Positions 19,960 through 31,021 of a stretch of 64,000 nt of DNA are shown one piece after another (position 1 is the first letter of the stretch; every line of letters starts with the position of its first letter). This DNA comes from Neofusicoccum parvum (taxonomy: Eukaryota > Ascomycota > Dothideomycetes > Botryosphaeriales > Botryosphaeriaceae), in the NCBI GenBank assembly GCA_020912385.1, contig CP087211.1:434001-498000 (forward strand), read 5' to 3'. Both the position numbers and the translations under genes were made by a program. Below the pieces are notes generated by a model. The model did no database searches. It was not told the DNA's origin and worked only from the letters and a program-made list of their open reading frames with translations.

Positions 19960-22900
19960 ATGGTCGGCAAGAAATCCGGCCGCGCCCTCATGAGGGACGA
20001 AGGTACGCCTGTCCGCCAGAGCTGCCCTCTGTGGCCTCGCTCGTTGCGCGCTCCCGTGGCTATGTGTGCTGACCTGTGCCGTGCAATCCTCAGGTCTGGA
20101 GAGGACGGATAACAATTTGGAACTCTCCACATGGCCCCAGGTCAGCATGATCAACCAGAAGAACTACTACACGTCCGTAATCCCCCATTCCTTTTCCCTC
20201 GCTGTCGCACCTCGCTTTCGTACACTTCATCGCATCTCTCTCTTGCTCAATCGCTCCGCCACGCCTTCGTGAAAACTGGAGGTTCAATATGTGATTTTGC
20301 CGGGGTACAACTGGAAAGGAAGCAGCCAGGATACCAGCTTGCGGAGATACGCGCAGCCGGAGCATGAGGCGACAATAGCGACAATGCATGTGGTATGGGG
20401 CCCTGGAGATCTCTACAACCACTGGTATACCATTCGAGGATCGTAGCGTATTCTGCGCATACCAAATATTCCCACGGATTACCTATCCTTCGCAAAGCAA
20501 CCATGCCCGGACACCAAATACCGTCTACAGACCGCTTCCTGCCGAACCCCGATGCAGACCTCCAAGGACGGTTCTCTTTGCGAATATCATGATGATATCC
20601 TTTCGAACTCGGACAGCCGACTACCAATGAGAATACCGCCGCCAGCGACAGGGTCATTGTCAATGAGACTGCAGCTAGTCGGATACAAAGGCATCAGAGG
20701 CTCGACATCATCAGAGAACCGCTCGGGCTATCCATGTACGGAAGCAGACTTCGCTGGCATCTAAATTCAGACGATGCACTGTCACTAGTATAAAACGCCC
20801 GCATACCTTCGAATACCTTGGTGCGACGGTCTGTCAGGATCAGTCATCCATCCAGGCCCGTTCCTATAGCGGATATTCTTCGCCTTTTGCAAGATTCAGG
20901 CCAACCGTCTCCCCGCTACCAGATCCTTGTGGTGGTCTGCAAATTCACCTCCACGATCCACAGGAGCAAGCAGTCTATCTTTCATCACACTGCTGTTTAT
21001 CCCTGATGCTCTCTTGGGATCCTTCAACGAGCATTTCCTCGTTAAGCCACCCAAATCTAGTGGAGAAACCTGAGGAAACTTCCTTGATCGGAAGATACTA
21101 GCGCTACGGCAAAATCAACACTGTCCGAGGCACCGGCTCCATCGTTCTTACCGAACTCTCCAATACCAGTCCAGTTTGCGGACGCGCCAGAAGAACATGC
21201 TGGACTGTCAAGCACCACTGCTTCCTCTGAGACAGCTGACGAGCTCTCGCCGCGCTTTATAATTATTGGGCAAACTTCACACGTTCTTGCACGATGTTCT
21301 CGCCGTCTTCGCTTTCACTTCTTATGGAGTTATACTAATTCTTCTGCTTCAGTGAGTATTTGAAGCGCGATGACCAATTTCTTGCGTACCGAACTCAACA
21401 AGAAGAGGCCACCAATCGCATGGTCCAACAAGCACGAGACAAAGACAGGGCCTTAGCCCAGGGTGTTGATGTCAATGAAGAAGATGAGAGCGGGGCTGCC
21501 GCTGCAGCAACCCAAGAGGCCTTTGGATCCAAGATCGTCGTCATCCATGCCGGCAGCCAAAATTTGAGAATAGGTCTGGCAAGCGACGCACTGCCAAAGA
21601 CTGTACCAATGGTGATCGCACGCAAATGGCCGCAGAATGAAGCAGAAGAAGATGGCGGAGAACCTCTACCAAAGCGTATCAAGATCGACGGCGAAGAGCA
21701 GGAAGACCCAGACAAATGGTTTGGCGAAGAGTTCTCCTCACAGTATAACGGCATGTCGAATGATCTGAAACAACGTATGCGAGCAAACAAGAGAAGGGTT
21801 TTGCCCAATTCAAAGGAGCTCGTGGTCAACTACAACAGGCGAACTCCCCCGGAAATCATCAGCGAACACAACGACCCGCATCGCGTCGATTGGACAGAGA
21901 TACCGTCGGATGCACCAGACTACATTCTCGGCCAGACTGCTCTGCGCATACCGGAAGATTCCCAGCCTCGCTACAAGCTCTTCTGGCCCATCCGATATGG
22001 TTGGTTCAACGAGCAGGACTATAAGACCAAGAACCAGCTCTACCAAGATGTCTCGTTGATCATTGAGCACGCGATCATTTCAGAGCTCGGACTAAAGCAC
22101 AAGAAAGACTGGTTTCAATATGGCTGTGTATGCGTCATACCCGACCTATTCGAGCGCAACTACGTGACACAAATGCTCGAAATCCTTCTGCGCGATCTTG
22201 GTTTCGGGCGAGTTTGCTTTCAGCAGGAGAGTCTTTCAGCAACCTTCGGCGCCGGATACTCCAGTTCTTGCATTGTCGACATTGGGGCGCAGAAGACCTC
22301 CGTCTGCTGTGTCGACGAAGGCATGTGTCTCGAAGACTCTCGTGTCAACGTCAAGTACGGAGGCGCAGACGTCATGGAGACTTTCATTCGGATGATGTTG
22401 CACGATTATTTCCCGTATTCTGACATCAATCTCAAGCGAAGATACGACTTGCTTCTCGCTGAGGAACTCAAGCAAAAGTTCTGCACAATGAATGAAGCCG
22501 ACATCAGCGTGCAGCTCTATGACTTTCATCTAAGAGCTTTCGGTGAAGACACGAGGAAGTACTTCTTCAAGTGCTACGATGAGACGATGTTAGCACCAAT
22601 GGTAAGTGGCCCTCCAGATGTCCAAATAACGTGACTGACTAGCTTAGGGGTACTTTTATCCTACAATCTTCGACCACTCGGAAAAGTTAAAAGGACGGCG
22701 AAAGCTCATTGACCGCTCGTACGACCTATATGACGGATCGCCGAATGATCCTCAGTCAGCCGCACAGAATGCCATCATGCAGGCTGCTGCCCCGCCACAG
22801 CCAGCGGCAGCCAACAACGCTGTCCCAGAGCCTCCTAAGCCGCTTCCAACCGTGGTTGCAGGGACACCGAGCAAAGCGAATCCCGTTGGCCTTGTTGGAC

Positions 22901-23457
22901 GGCTCAACGAGCAAGAAGGGACGCCTCGTTCATCGGTGGCCGGCTCACCAGGGCCGGACGGCACGAATACTCCACAGCCCCCTCGCGAGACACCGGCTGT
23001 CGGTGGGGCTCCAGGCGAGGGAGGTAGCTTTGGCGCAACCAGCATATTCTTCGACCCGACGCTTGAGAAGATCAAGCTCGCCGAGGAGCGCGACAAGATC
23101 CTGCCGATCGCAGGTCTCGATACCGCTATCATGACGTCGATTCAGCAGGGAGCACGCGGTGATGACCGCAAGGCACGGGACTTCTACGGAGGCATCATGG
23201 TGATTGGTGGTGGCAGCAAGATCGCTGGGTTCATGCCGTTCTTGGAGGACCGGCTACGCTCCCTCCTGCCCGGCCTCGGCAAGGACATTCTGATCGGAGC
23301 GCCGCCGAGAGATCTGGATCCTCAGGTGCTGGTGTGGAAAGGCGGCAGCGTGTTCGGCAAGCTGAGCACCAGCGGCAACGACAGCTGGATCTCGCAAAAG
23401 GAGTACGACATTCTGGGGAGTCGGTTGCTTATGAACAAGTGCATGTTCTTGTGGTAG
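19960..23457 (+). CDS. ARP8: Actin-related protein 8, INO80 chromatin-remodelling complex, 726 aa
   Basis: Exons: 19960-20002, 20094-20172, 21353-22601 and 22648-23457. Phases agree throughout (2181 nt). The N-terminus MVGKKSGRALMRDEGLERTD, then MINQKNYYTEYLKRDDQF, is the typical start of fungal Arp8 and links the small first exons to the main one. The actin fold is visible: KIVVIHAGSQNLRIGLAS at the start, ADVMETFIRMM in the middle, and GIMVIGGGSKIAGFMPFLED near the end. A long polar insert (about residues 490-600, Ala/Pro/Gly-rich) interrupts the fold, as is usual for Arp8. Arp8 binds nucleosomes and DNA within INO80. Intron 2 (20173-21352, donor GTCCGT) is 1180 bp, some 20-fold longer than neighbours. 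PAF1 follows 305 bp downstream on the same strand. Confidence 0.93.
20173..21352 (+). other. Unusually long intron 2 of ARP8 (1180 bp)
   Basis: Bounded by GTCCGT at 20173 and TTCTGCTTCAG ending at 21352; a TACTAATT branch-like site lies about 20 bp before the acceptor. The flanking exons join in phase to give NYYTEYLKRDD. Inside are short open stretches with stops, on both strands, that I cannot assign to a family. The inside reads as AT-richer than the exons. Confidence 0.75.
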
Positions 23458-23762
23458 ACGACGGCAATAGGTCCAGGGCGCTGGGGAGAGACACCGGAAA
23501 ATGGAGGCGTTAGCATGAAGCTGGCCAGCGGTCATACTCGCGATAGACACTAGGATCAGGCCTGTGATCAATGATTATTTCAGTTCTGTGTCGTGCCCAT
23601 TGTTGCTTGTGGCTCGGAGGAGCGCGCCTCACCGCCCGCAGGGGACCACCGAAGCACTGTGCACGGACCCTGTCGCAACGTCGACGCGACCACCTCGACT
23701 TTCTTTGGTGCAGCGTCCATTCCACTCCCACCCCACATCCTCACTCCCTCCATCCGGACACC
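23458..23762. promoter_or_regulatory. ARP8-PAF1 intergenic region
   Basis: This 305-bp gap between two same-strand genes must hold the ARP8 polyadenylation signal and the PAF1 promoter. The stretch just before PAF1 (23700-23760) is C/T-rich. Confidence 0.4.
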
Positions 23763-25228
23763 ATGGCGAGCGGCGGGCGCGTCTACCACCAGGACTACAT
23801 TGCGCGGATACGATACTCAAATGCGCTCCCTCCGCCGCCCAATCCCCCGAAGCTCCTTGAGATACCCAACACCGGCCTGGCCAGCGGCCAGTACACCTCC
23901 GCCGGATTCGCGTCGCGTTTGGCCAGAGAGCAGCCGCTCAATGTCGAGGCCGATGCCGAGCTTGGAATGCCCATAGACCTCGTCGGTCTGCCCGCAGTAT
24001 TCGAAGGCGATGACTCTGGTGAGGCCCTCCGTCGAGCGCGCGTCCGCTCATCTGAAGAGCAATACAGCTAACGCCTTGTGCAGTCCTCCTTGCCCCCGAC
24101 AACCCCATTCCCCTCCACCCTCATGACAGGGCTCTCCTAAGACCTCTCTCCACCCTTGGCAAGCCCTCCTCGATCGCCGGCGGAGTCAGTTTCCTACGGC
24201 GAACGGAGTACATGACAGCAGCAGGCGGTGGCGGTCACGGCGGGCTACGGGACACGGGTGGCCGGCGGGCGGCGCCCAAGAAGAAGCGGCAGACGGACGC
24301 CGAGAAGAACGAGCCGATCAACATCCTGCGCTCAATCCTCAAGGGCTTCGACATCGCACACCCGGAGGACGCGTACAAGGGCCAGGACACGGTGCAGAAC
24401 CTGCGCGCCGAGGAGATCACGCCCGAGGAGCGGCGCGCGTGGGACAACCCCAAGCACCCGACGAACCCGAGCCTCAAGCTGGTCGACTCGTACCCGGTGC
24501 TGCCCGACCTGGACGCGATCACGGAGACGGGCGGCTACATCGTGGCCAAGTTCCAGACCAACCCGATCGCCAACCAGGGCGCGGCGTACGACGACCGGGT
24601 CGACGTGTCGATCCTGCGGGTGCTGGAGCCGACGGCGGAGCAGGAGGAGGCGTACCGGCAGCGGCTGGCGGAGCACGAGGCGGAGGCAGAGGGCGGCGTG
24701 CGGGCGCCGCCGCAGCGCGACTACGACTACGAGTTCTTCCTGCCGGCGTCGGGCGAGGCGGTGCGCGGGATCAAGCGCAAGTTCAGCGCGACGGACCCGG
24801 AGCGCGACGACGAGGAGCTGTACGACTACGTCAACCCGGAGACGGGCAAGCGCTGCTTCCGCTTCGACCGCGTGCGCTTCTACGAGACGTACCAGCAGGC
24901 CGGCAACCCGCAGGAGCCCTACGAGGACACGGTCGCCGTCGCGCTGCACGACCCGGAGCTCGACGTCGGCGCCGTGCCCGGCGAGCGCAGCAGGCTGCAG
25001 AAGGGCGCGTATTACTATCCCATCGTGCAGCGCACGTTCATCCGGCCGAAGCGCAAGGCGGGTCGCGGCCCGATGGGCGTGATGAGCCAGGGTGGCGAGG
25101 AGGCGGAGAATAGGGTCGATGTGCTGGAGATCGAGGTGAGGGATCTGGATGAGAGGGAGGCGGCGGTGAAGAGTGAATTTAGGGAGAAGTTGGAGACGGA
25201 GGTGGAGGGGGTGGATTTGGATGCGTGA
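23763..25228 (+). CDS. PAF1: RNA polymerase II-associated factor 1 (Paf1 complex), 466 aa
   Basis: Exons are 23763-24018 and 24084-25228, with a 65-bp intron (GTGAGG...GTGCAG), total 1401 nt. The N-terminus carries the Paf1 signature: DYIARIRYSNALPPPPNPPK, followed by YTSAGFASRLAREQPLNVEADAELGMPIDL with conserved spacing. Further features are FLRRTEYMT, an Ala/Lys basic patch, ILRSILKGFDIAHPED and PVLPDLDAITETGGYIVAKF, all expected in the family. The C-terminal third has YYYPIVQRTFIRPKRK and an acidic tail. Paf1 travels with elongating RNA polymerase II and supports H2B ubiquitination and H3K4/K36 methylation. From 24430 to 25100 third codon positions are almost all G or C, so all six frames look open there; only this frame carries family motifs. 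Confidence 0.93.
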
Positions 25229-26835
25229 GGGACGCTTCTGGGTTGATGGAGGGGTGGTTGGGAAAAGTTCAAAAACATAATCATCAAAGCAGTAGGAGCT
25301 GCATGGGAGCGCATTCGTGGCGCAGGTACTGAAGTTTTCCAGCAGCTTTGGAGGGGGTTCACTAAATGGAAAACCTGCTTGTATTTGCATCTAGACTTGG
25401 GTTACCGCATCGCGAAGGTATACTTACGTCCCGGGTCTTCGCTTGCTTCCCTGTACTCTTGTGAGAACGTTCAAGGTTTGCAACGACCTTGCTCTGAATT
25501 TAATAACTGATTGGTTTTGTCTGGCGCTGGCTATCAGATGAGCCGCGTAGCATCTCCACCGCGAGGCTGAGCTCTCGACCTCACTCTCATAACCCTCATC
25601 TCGTGCCTCACACCCACGTCAAAGGGTGGTTCTTCGGGTGAGTACCCTCTGCAACCTCTTCTTCCACTTAGCTAAAGCTATGTCGGGGCAGCGGAAAATG
25701 GCCTCACACATGCACGATGGCAGCGCCAGCTCCAGGAGGAGCTGGGCGGAGAATCGCTGGGAAACAGCTTCCGGGAGAATGCGAATGGGACTCCATCAAG
25801 AGTTTAAAAGGTGATAGAAGATGCTTTTGTAGGTTGCTTGAGGTATCGGAGTGGTCGATGGCTCATTCGTTTCGGCCATGATCGTGAAATTGATGACAAC
25901 GAAAATCATAAATCTGATGAGGATGATGTAAGCACAGCCGACTCCTATCGACACCGCGATCCTCCAAGGCAGCTGGCACGAGGCTTGGTGGACATGACAT
26001 GAGATGCATGAGGCGCTTCAGTCGTTGCGATAAAGTTGGACGGTGGCGTGGTTTGCGCTGCGTGATTTCCAACACTTTCCGGATTTGGCAGGAGCCCGGT
26101 CCTCCCATATCGCAAGTGAACCAATGCAAACAACCAAACCTCCGGAAGGCAACCGCGTCGCTGACAAATACTCGATTGGTAAAGTTTCACATGGGTGGAG
26201 AAAGCACGCAGGATGGGGTCTTGGCGACTTGGCTCCGCTTGAATGGCTTCCGGATAGGGTTGACGTTGCACCTCATGCTTCCTTCAAGCTTCTGAGTATG
26301 AGGAGCAATCACGCTGCATGTTGATGGTTTCCGAGCCGCGGTAGACACGGTTCCCAATATCTGCGCCGCTGGTTATGGTATTTAGCTGTGTGATCGGCAA
26401 AGCGGGGTACGTACTGGACTTACCCCGTAGTAAATCCTACACGGTCTGACGATGCGCGAATGCCGCAGGACGCCTGGCTTTCCACCGCCTTGCGTTCCGC
26501 CGGTTGCGGATCTTCTACACACCGGTCCACCGGCTATCGGTAACTGGATATCGGTTGCCAGCCCACATATGTGCTGCAGGGAGAGATCCCGCAGCTTCCG
26601 CCTATTAAGGTATCACTACTGCGGCGGTAAGACAGCGTACATCACCTTCGCCAGGATCTGCTCCCACTGTAGATATAAAAAGCCGACGCTCGCTTACCCC
26701 AGCTCCATCAATTGCTCCAACTTCCATCAATTGTCGTCTTACCGCTCACCTTTCCTCGCCCCAACACCCCGCCTTTCCACAAGTCCTTTTTAGCAACACC
26801 CCGCCTGCTCTGGACCTCGACTACCTTCCTTCAAG
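25229..26835. other. Intergenic region upstream of the epoxide hydrolase
   Basis: A 1.6-kb stretch that marks the change from the housekeeping block to the accessory island. Short frames around 25860-26320 on both strands match nothing I recognise. The last 200 bp form the promoter of the next gene. Confidence 0.5.
26674..26680 (+). promoter_or_regulatory. TATA box of the epoxide hydrolase gene
   Basis: The perfect TATAAAA lies 156 bp before the start codon and is followed by a C/T-rich leader (about 26695-26800), a common fungal arrangement for regulated, well-expressed genes. Confidence 0.6.
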
Positions 26836-27912
26836 ATGGCCGAAATCACGCTCGCCGAGAACACCTTCACCCACGGCGACAAGGGCGACAAGCACACCTT
26901 CTACTGGTCAGCCGGCCCCACCGACGGGCCCCTCGTCATCTTCATCCACGGCTGGCCCGCCAACGGCGAGACATGGAAGCCACAGCTCCTGGCCCTCGCA
27001 GCGCTCGGCTTCCGCACCATCGCGCCCGACAACCGCGGGTACGGGCGGTCCAGCGTGCCGTCCGACGCGCGCGCGTACGCGCTCGAGCACCACGCGGCGG
27101 ACATGCTGGCGCTGCTGGGGCACCTGGGGCGGCGGCGGGCGGTGTGGGTCGGGCACGACTGGGGCGCGGGGCTGGTGTGGGGCTTCGCGGCGCGGCACCC
27201 GGAGGCGTGCGCGGGCGTGGCGTGCATGGCGGTGCCGTACGGCGTGCTGGAGATGGGGCTGGCCTCGCTCGTCGCCCTCGCCAACCGCGACGTCTACCCC
27301 GAGGAGACCGCCCCCCTCGCCCAGTGGGACTACCAGGCCTTCCACGCTGAGCAGCCCGACCTGAGCGCCCGCCAGCTTGAGGCGAATGTCGCGAATACCG
27401 TGAAGGTCCTGTACTCGCCGGGCGACCCGGCGCACTACGGGAAGCCGTCGTTCACGGCGTCGGTGAGGAAGAATGGCGGTTGGTGGGGCGGGCTGGACGC
27501 GGCGCCCGACACGCCGTTTGAGAAGAGCTTGTTGAAGGGGGATAGAGCCATGTTTGACAGGATGGTGGCCGAGTTCGAGCGGAATGGGTTTGAGGGGCCG
27601 AATGCGTACTACCTCAACCATGACGTGAACGCGGTGTACACGAAGAACGCGCCGAACGGGGGGGTCCTGAACTTTCCGGTGCTGTTTATCGAGGCACGGT
27701 GGGACGTCGTGTGCGATACGGCGATATCGCGGCTGAGCGAGCCGATGAGGGAGAAGTGCACCAATCTGACCGAGTGTAGCATTGAGGCGGGCCATTGGGT
27801 GGCGCTGGAGAAGCCGCTGGAGACAAACGCCGCCCTTGTGAGGTGGATTGCGGAGAAGGTCCCGACGTCCTATCCCGGATACTGGAAGACGCCGTTTGTC
27901 TCGCGCATTTGA
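26836..27912 (+). CDS. Soluble epoxide hydrolase, alpha/beta-hydrolase fold, 358 aa
   Basis: Single exon with a clean start after CAAG. The oxyanion motif HGWP is at 38-41. The nucleophile is D108 in the elbow GHDWGA, the form that marks epoxide hydrolases and haloalkane dehalogenases rather than serine esterases. The charge-relay residues are D290 (ARWDVVCD) and H320 (EAGHWVALEKP). Lid-domain tyrosines are available at Y166 and Y258/Y259 to protonate the epoxide, which favours epoxide hydrolase. No signal peptide is seen, so it is probably cytosolic or peroxisomal; the terminal SRI is not a standard SKL signal. It would open epoxides to diols in detoxification or secondary metabolism. The gene lies convergent to a HET gene with only 135 bp between stops. 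Codon usage is strongly GC-biased. Confidence 0.9.
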   Translation: MAEITLAENTFTHGDKGDKHTFYWSAGPTDGPLVIFIHGWPANGETWKPQLLALAALGFRTIAPDNRGYGRSSVPSDARAYALEHHAADMLALLGHLGRRRAVWVGHDWGAGLVWGFAARHPEACAGVACMAVPYGVLEMGLASLVALANRDVYPEETAPLAQWDYQAFHAEQPDLSARQLEANVANTVKVLYSPGDPAHYGKPSFTASVRKNGGWWGGLDAAPDTPFEKSLLKGDRAMFDRMVAEFERNGFEGPNAYYLNHDVNAVYTKNAPNGGVLNFPVLFIEARWDVVCDTAISRLSEPMREKCTNLTECSIEAGHWVALEKPLETNAALVRWIAEKVPTSYPGYWKTPFVSRI

Positions 27913-28047
27913 GGCTTAAAAATGTGCGCGCAGATGTGTGAGTCCGCCGATTTAAGGAATCGAGCATTTCATTAGCGTTGTGTATACTCCGAGATTGATG
28001 AAAAGTTTGATAGCAAAATTGATCTGACACCCGAGCTGGCATCTCTT

Positions 28048-30516
28048 TTAAACCAGCTCCATTTCCTTCACTGGCCAGTGCTGCTCTTTCACCATCTTTA
28101 TAAGGTCTCGATCGTACACTTTTTCTCCGTCTCTTTCCATGATGAGATCAGGTTCATCGGATGGTGTGTGCTCCTCAAGCAGAGTAAATTCAGCGACACG
28201 GCGATAGCGCCCAGTTCCATCAGACAAACTTTCCAGAACGAGGAAGAACATTTCGATCTTGGCGGACAGACCTTCGTTGGAAATGAAGTACGGCTTGTAC
28301 TCTGGGTTCTCTGGCGTTCTTTCGAACAGTTGAACGACAAGGCAATGGCGGTCAGGGAACGGTCTATGTTTTTGAGCAAATTCCGACCTCTTTTGTGTTT
28401 CGTGAAGTAATTTCGCATCACAAGACCTTGGGTCCGGGTTCTCAATACAGACCTGTGCTCGCAGCCATTTCTCCAATGCCGCCTGGGCTACGTCAAGGTC
28501 TTCTGTGATGCAATTCGTGCATGTCCAAAAGGGGGACAGCCGCTTAGCCAGGGCCTTCACAAGCAGAGCAATCGGTTTTGTAGGAATGAAGCGCTCCTCA
28601 TCGGGGATATCCTCAGGAGGTTGAATGATCACAAGGCTCCTGGTGGTAGCATTTTCTTCATTCATAGCAACATCGTGGAGTTTGTCGTATTGACCTCTGG
28701 TGGTGCTGGCCCAACTCCACGAAGGTGCCAGCGTAGTTTCGTCCCTGCTGTGCAAATGCGGCGCTCGATGGAGGTCAGGCTGGGAGCCATAGTGGTTAAG
28801 TCGGTGGCTTCGCCAGGAAAGTCCGGCAAGCCAATCCTCTTCCCACAGACCGGCCCAGTACCGATCCCTTCCCTCCAGGCGCTTTTCGAGGGTTTTGGCA
28901 AGCCCTGCCACAGCTGGCAGCCTGTCCGATTGGTAGGTTAAGGAGCGCTCTTGGAGGTCGTTCATGAGTCGACGCCATAATTGAAGAGCCAGATCTCCGT
29001 AGACTTGCTTGGATAAGTCTCCGAGGTGCGAATCTTGCAGTCGCGTTATTGTAATCCAGTGTTCTGAGAGTGACGTCAGGAGAGCTTGGTCAACCCCTCT
29101 GACGATGTTTCCCACGAGGTCACGGCGTCGTTCTGCCACATGATCTTGTTGACTGCCATTCTCTCTTTTGGTGATGGTTAGGCAATGCCAGCTCATTTGG
29201 AGCCTGTTGAAACTCAACCCACGAGCAGGTGACAAGCGCTCTTGCAATGTCCATCCACGCGTCTTCCATGGCTTACCATATTCGCGAATGTGAGAATCAT
29301 CGAGGCGATGAGGCAAATCGTCTTGAAAACAGAGGAAGACTTTTTCGCGGCTTTCCGAGCCCGGACCGTCTATTGACTCCGAAGAAACTGATGATGGTTT
29401 CGCGAGAAGTAGAGAACATTCCGGATTGAGCTTGCGCTCACCAAGGAAACCATCAGCTGCAGAAGTTGTTGTCGTTGCAAACAAGGTTATGATGGATTGG
29501 CTGTAAACATCACTCATACGCGCTGCTTCCTTCCTCCAGTCTTCGTTCGAGTCTTGAACAATGCACAACGCATCGACCCAGAGATACCGCACACCCAGTC
29601 CTCTTGTTACATAGATTGCGTCTCGAAGCGTTGCCGGGAGACTTGCAAGAGGAATTCCTTCTTGAAACCTGCTCATGTTCTCATTGGTCAGGATCATGTG
29701 CTTGCTTTTATCCGAACCCCAGCAATAGCTGAGGGTGACATAGGCTTCCTTCCGATGGGTTGGTATTTCCAGTTTTGGATCATGGTCATCGTCCCCAACA
29801 TTGATTATTCTCGTCGGTAACAAGTTGTCATGACCAGCTGCGCTTTGGCAGAGAGCGTGATTCTGAAGGCAATCTTGAAGCCAGTGGCGGGCTATGCCCA
29901 TGCATTCTGGTGTTCGAGAATCTCTTTGGATGTCCCGCATCCAGATATGTTCTCTGAGAGGACTATCTTTGGGGGGAAAGCGTCTGTCTTTTGATCAGCT
30001 ACAACACAGAGCAACACGTGAATGTGACACACCTCTCTTCAAAAAAAACCTCACGTTGGCGATCGAGTCGGACAATTCTTCCCCGTCTTCTCCCATTACT
30101 GCGGCAGTTTCCTCGTCTTTGGTCTTGGCCCACAGTCCAATTCCAGGCGTCTTCAGTCCCGGTGAGGGCTGATACTCGTAAGAACCGGCGTAGAGAACAC
30201 GGCCACAAAGATCAGACCGGCGCTCGAGATATCTTTTGGCCCTGTCTTTTATGGTCAAGCCTTCGTTCAGCTCAGGACAATAGGTTTTTTGCTCTTGCTC
30301 CAATGCCCAACTTAGAAAAAAAACCTCACACAGTTCGCAACCGGGTGGCCCAAGCGCGCATTCTTTAAGCTCCACGAGATCACTGTGGTGTTTGGTGCAG
30401 TCAGAGAGCTTCTTGGTCTTCCAAAGCTCTTGAAACCACCGGAAGTATTCGGACTCTGTTTCCTGGATCACCATATCTCGGAAATCTATCCTGGAGCAAT
30501 GTTCGCAGAGCGGCAT
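28048..30516 (-). CDS. HET-domain (heterokaryon incompatibility) protein, about 807 aa
   Basis: Two exons: 30033-30516 (start MPLCEHCSRIDF) and 28048-29987. The exact junction is uncertain. The model with donor GTGTGT at 30032 and acceptor AAAAG at 29988 keeps phase (45-bp intron), but an alternative with donor GTTTTT and acceptor ending CAG at 29984 also works. Exon 2 carries the HET domain: VTLSYCWGSDKSKHMIL, LPATLRDAIYVTRGLGVRYLWVDALCIVQD and ARMSDVYSQSIITLFATT. The N-terminal exon has Cys pairs (LCEHC and PPGCELC) common in HET proteins. HET proteins mediate vegetative incompatibility and cell death on non-self fusion. That function is known for the family only; nothing here shows allelic specificity. 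A close same-strand HET neighbour lies upstream. Confidence 0.85.
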
Positions 30517-31021
30517 TGTTGTGGCTGAGCAATCGAGCAATAGGCAAGAAAGAAGTACTGCCTTTGAAGCGGAGAAAATCCAAGTGGTGAGGTGCCTCGA
30601 ATATGAGAAGACAAAAAGCAGGGGATTGACCGTGCTCGGGAGGTGGGCTCGCATGTGTTGCGTGGGTTCTCGTTCAAGTCAAGTTGACCAGAAGAAGTTT
30701 CTGAGCGGGGTCGCTAGTGGGACATCCGGCCCCCATCCCTGGTCATTGCGGGACCTGCTTTGCCTCAAGCAGCCACATGTGCTTATCGTCACAAAAAATC
30801 ATTTTGAAGGTCTACGAAGGGACCAACGCAGTATCGCTTTCGACATCCACCTCTGCAGAGAGAGAAAGATATTTATCCAGATCGCCTCAACACATGTAGA
30901 TAGATTTTGCATTTAGATGTGCTTCCAATAACCCGACGAATTGGCATCGGACTTCACGATATCAGTACTTTCTGTTTGATTGCACTAAATTCAACGCCTG
31001 GTGAAAATATGTGATAGACGA
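30517..31021. other. Intergenic region between the two HET genes
   Basis: About 500 bp on the promoter side of the downstream HET gene, AT-richer than the flanking coding sequence. No gene is seen. Confidence 0.45.

Noticed and set aside
24228..25082. Arg/Ser/Thr-rich plus-strand frame of 284 codons
   Set aside because: It is the shifted frame of PAF1; the composition is a shadow of GC-biased codons.
24332..25390. Long minus-strand frame of 352 codons opposite PAF1
   Set aside because: It is an effect of very high third-position GC in PAF1. The translation is a Leu/Arg/Val-rich low-complexity string with no domain.
26908..27795. Minus-strand frame of 295 codons opposite the epoxide hydrolase
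   Set aside because: Antisense shadow; the plus frame has the full catalytic set.
28662..28978. Open frames in other registers inside the first HET gene
   Set aside because: Shadows of the HET reading frame.
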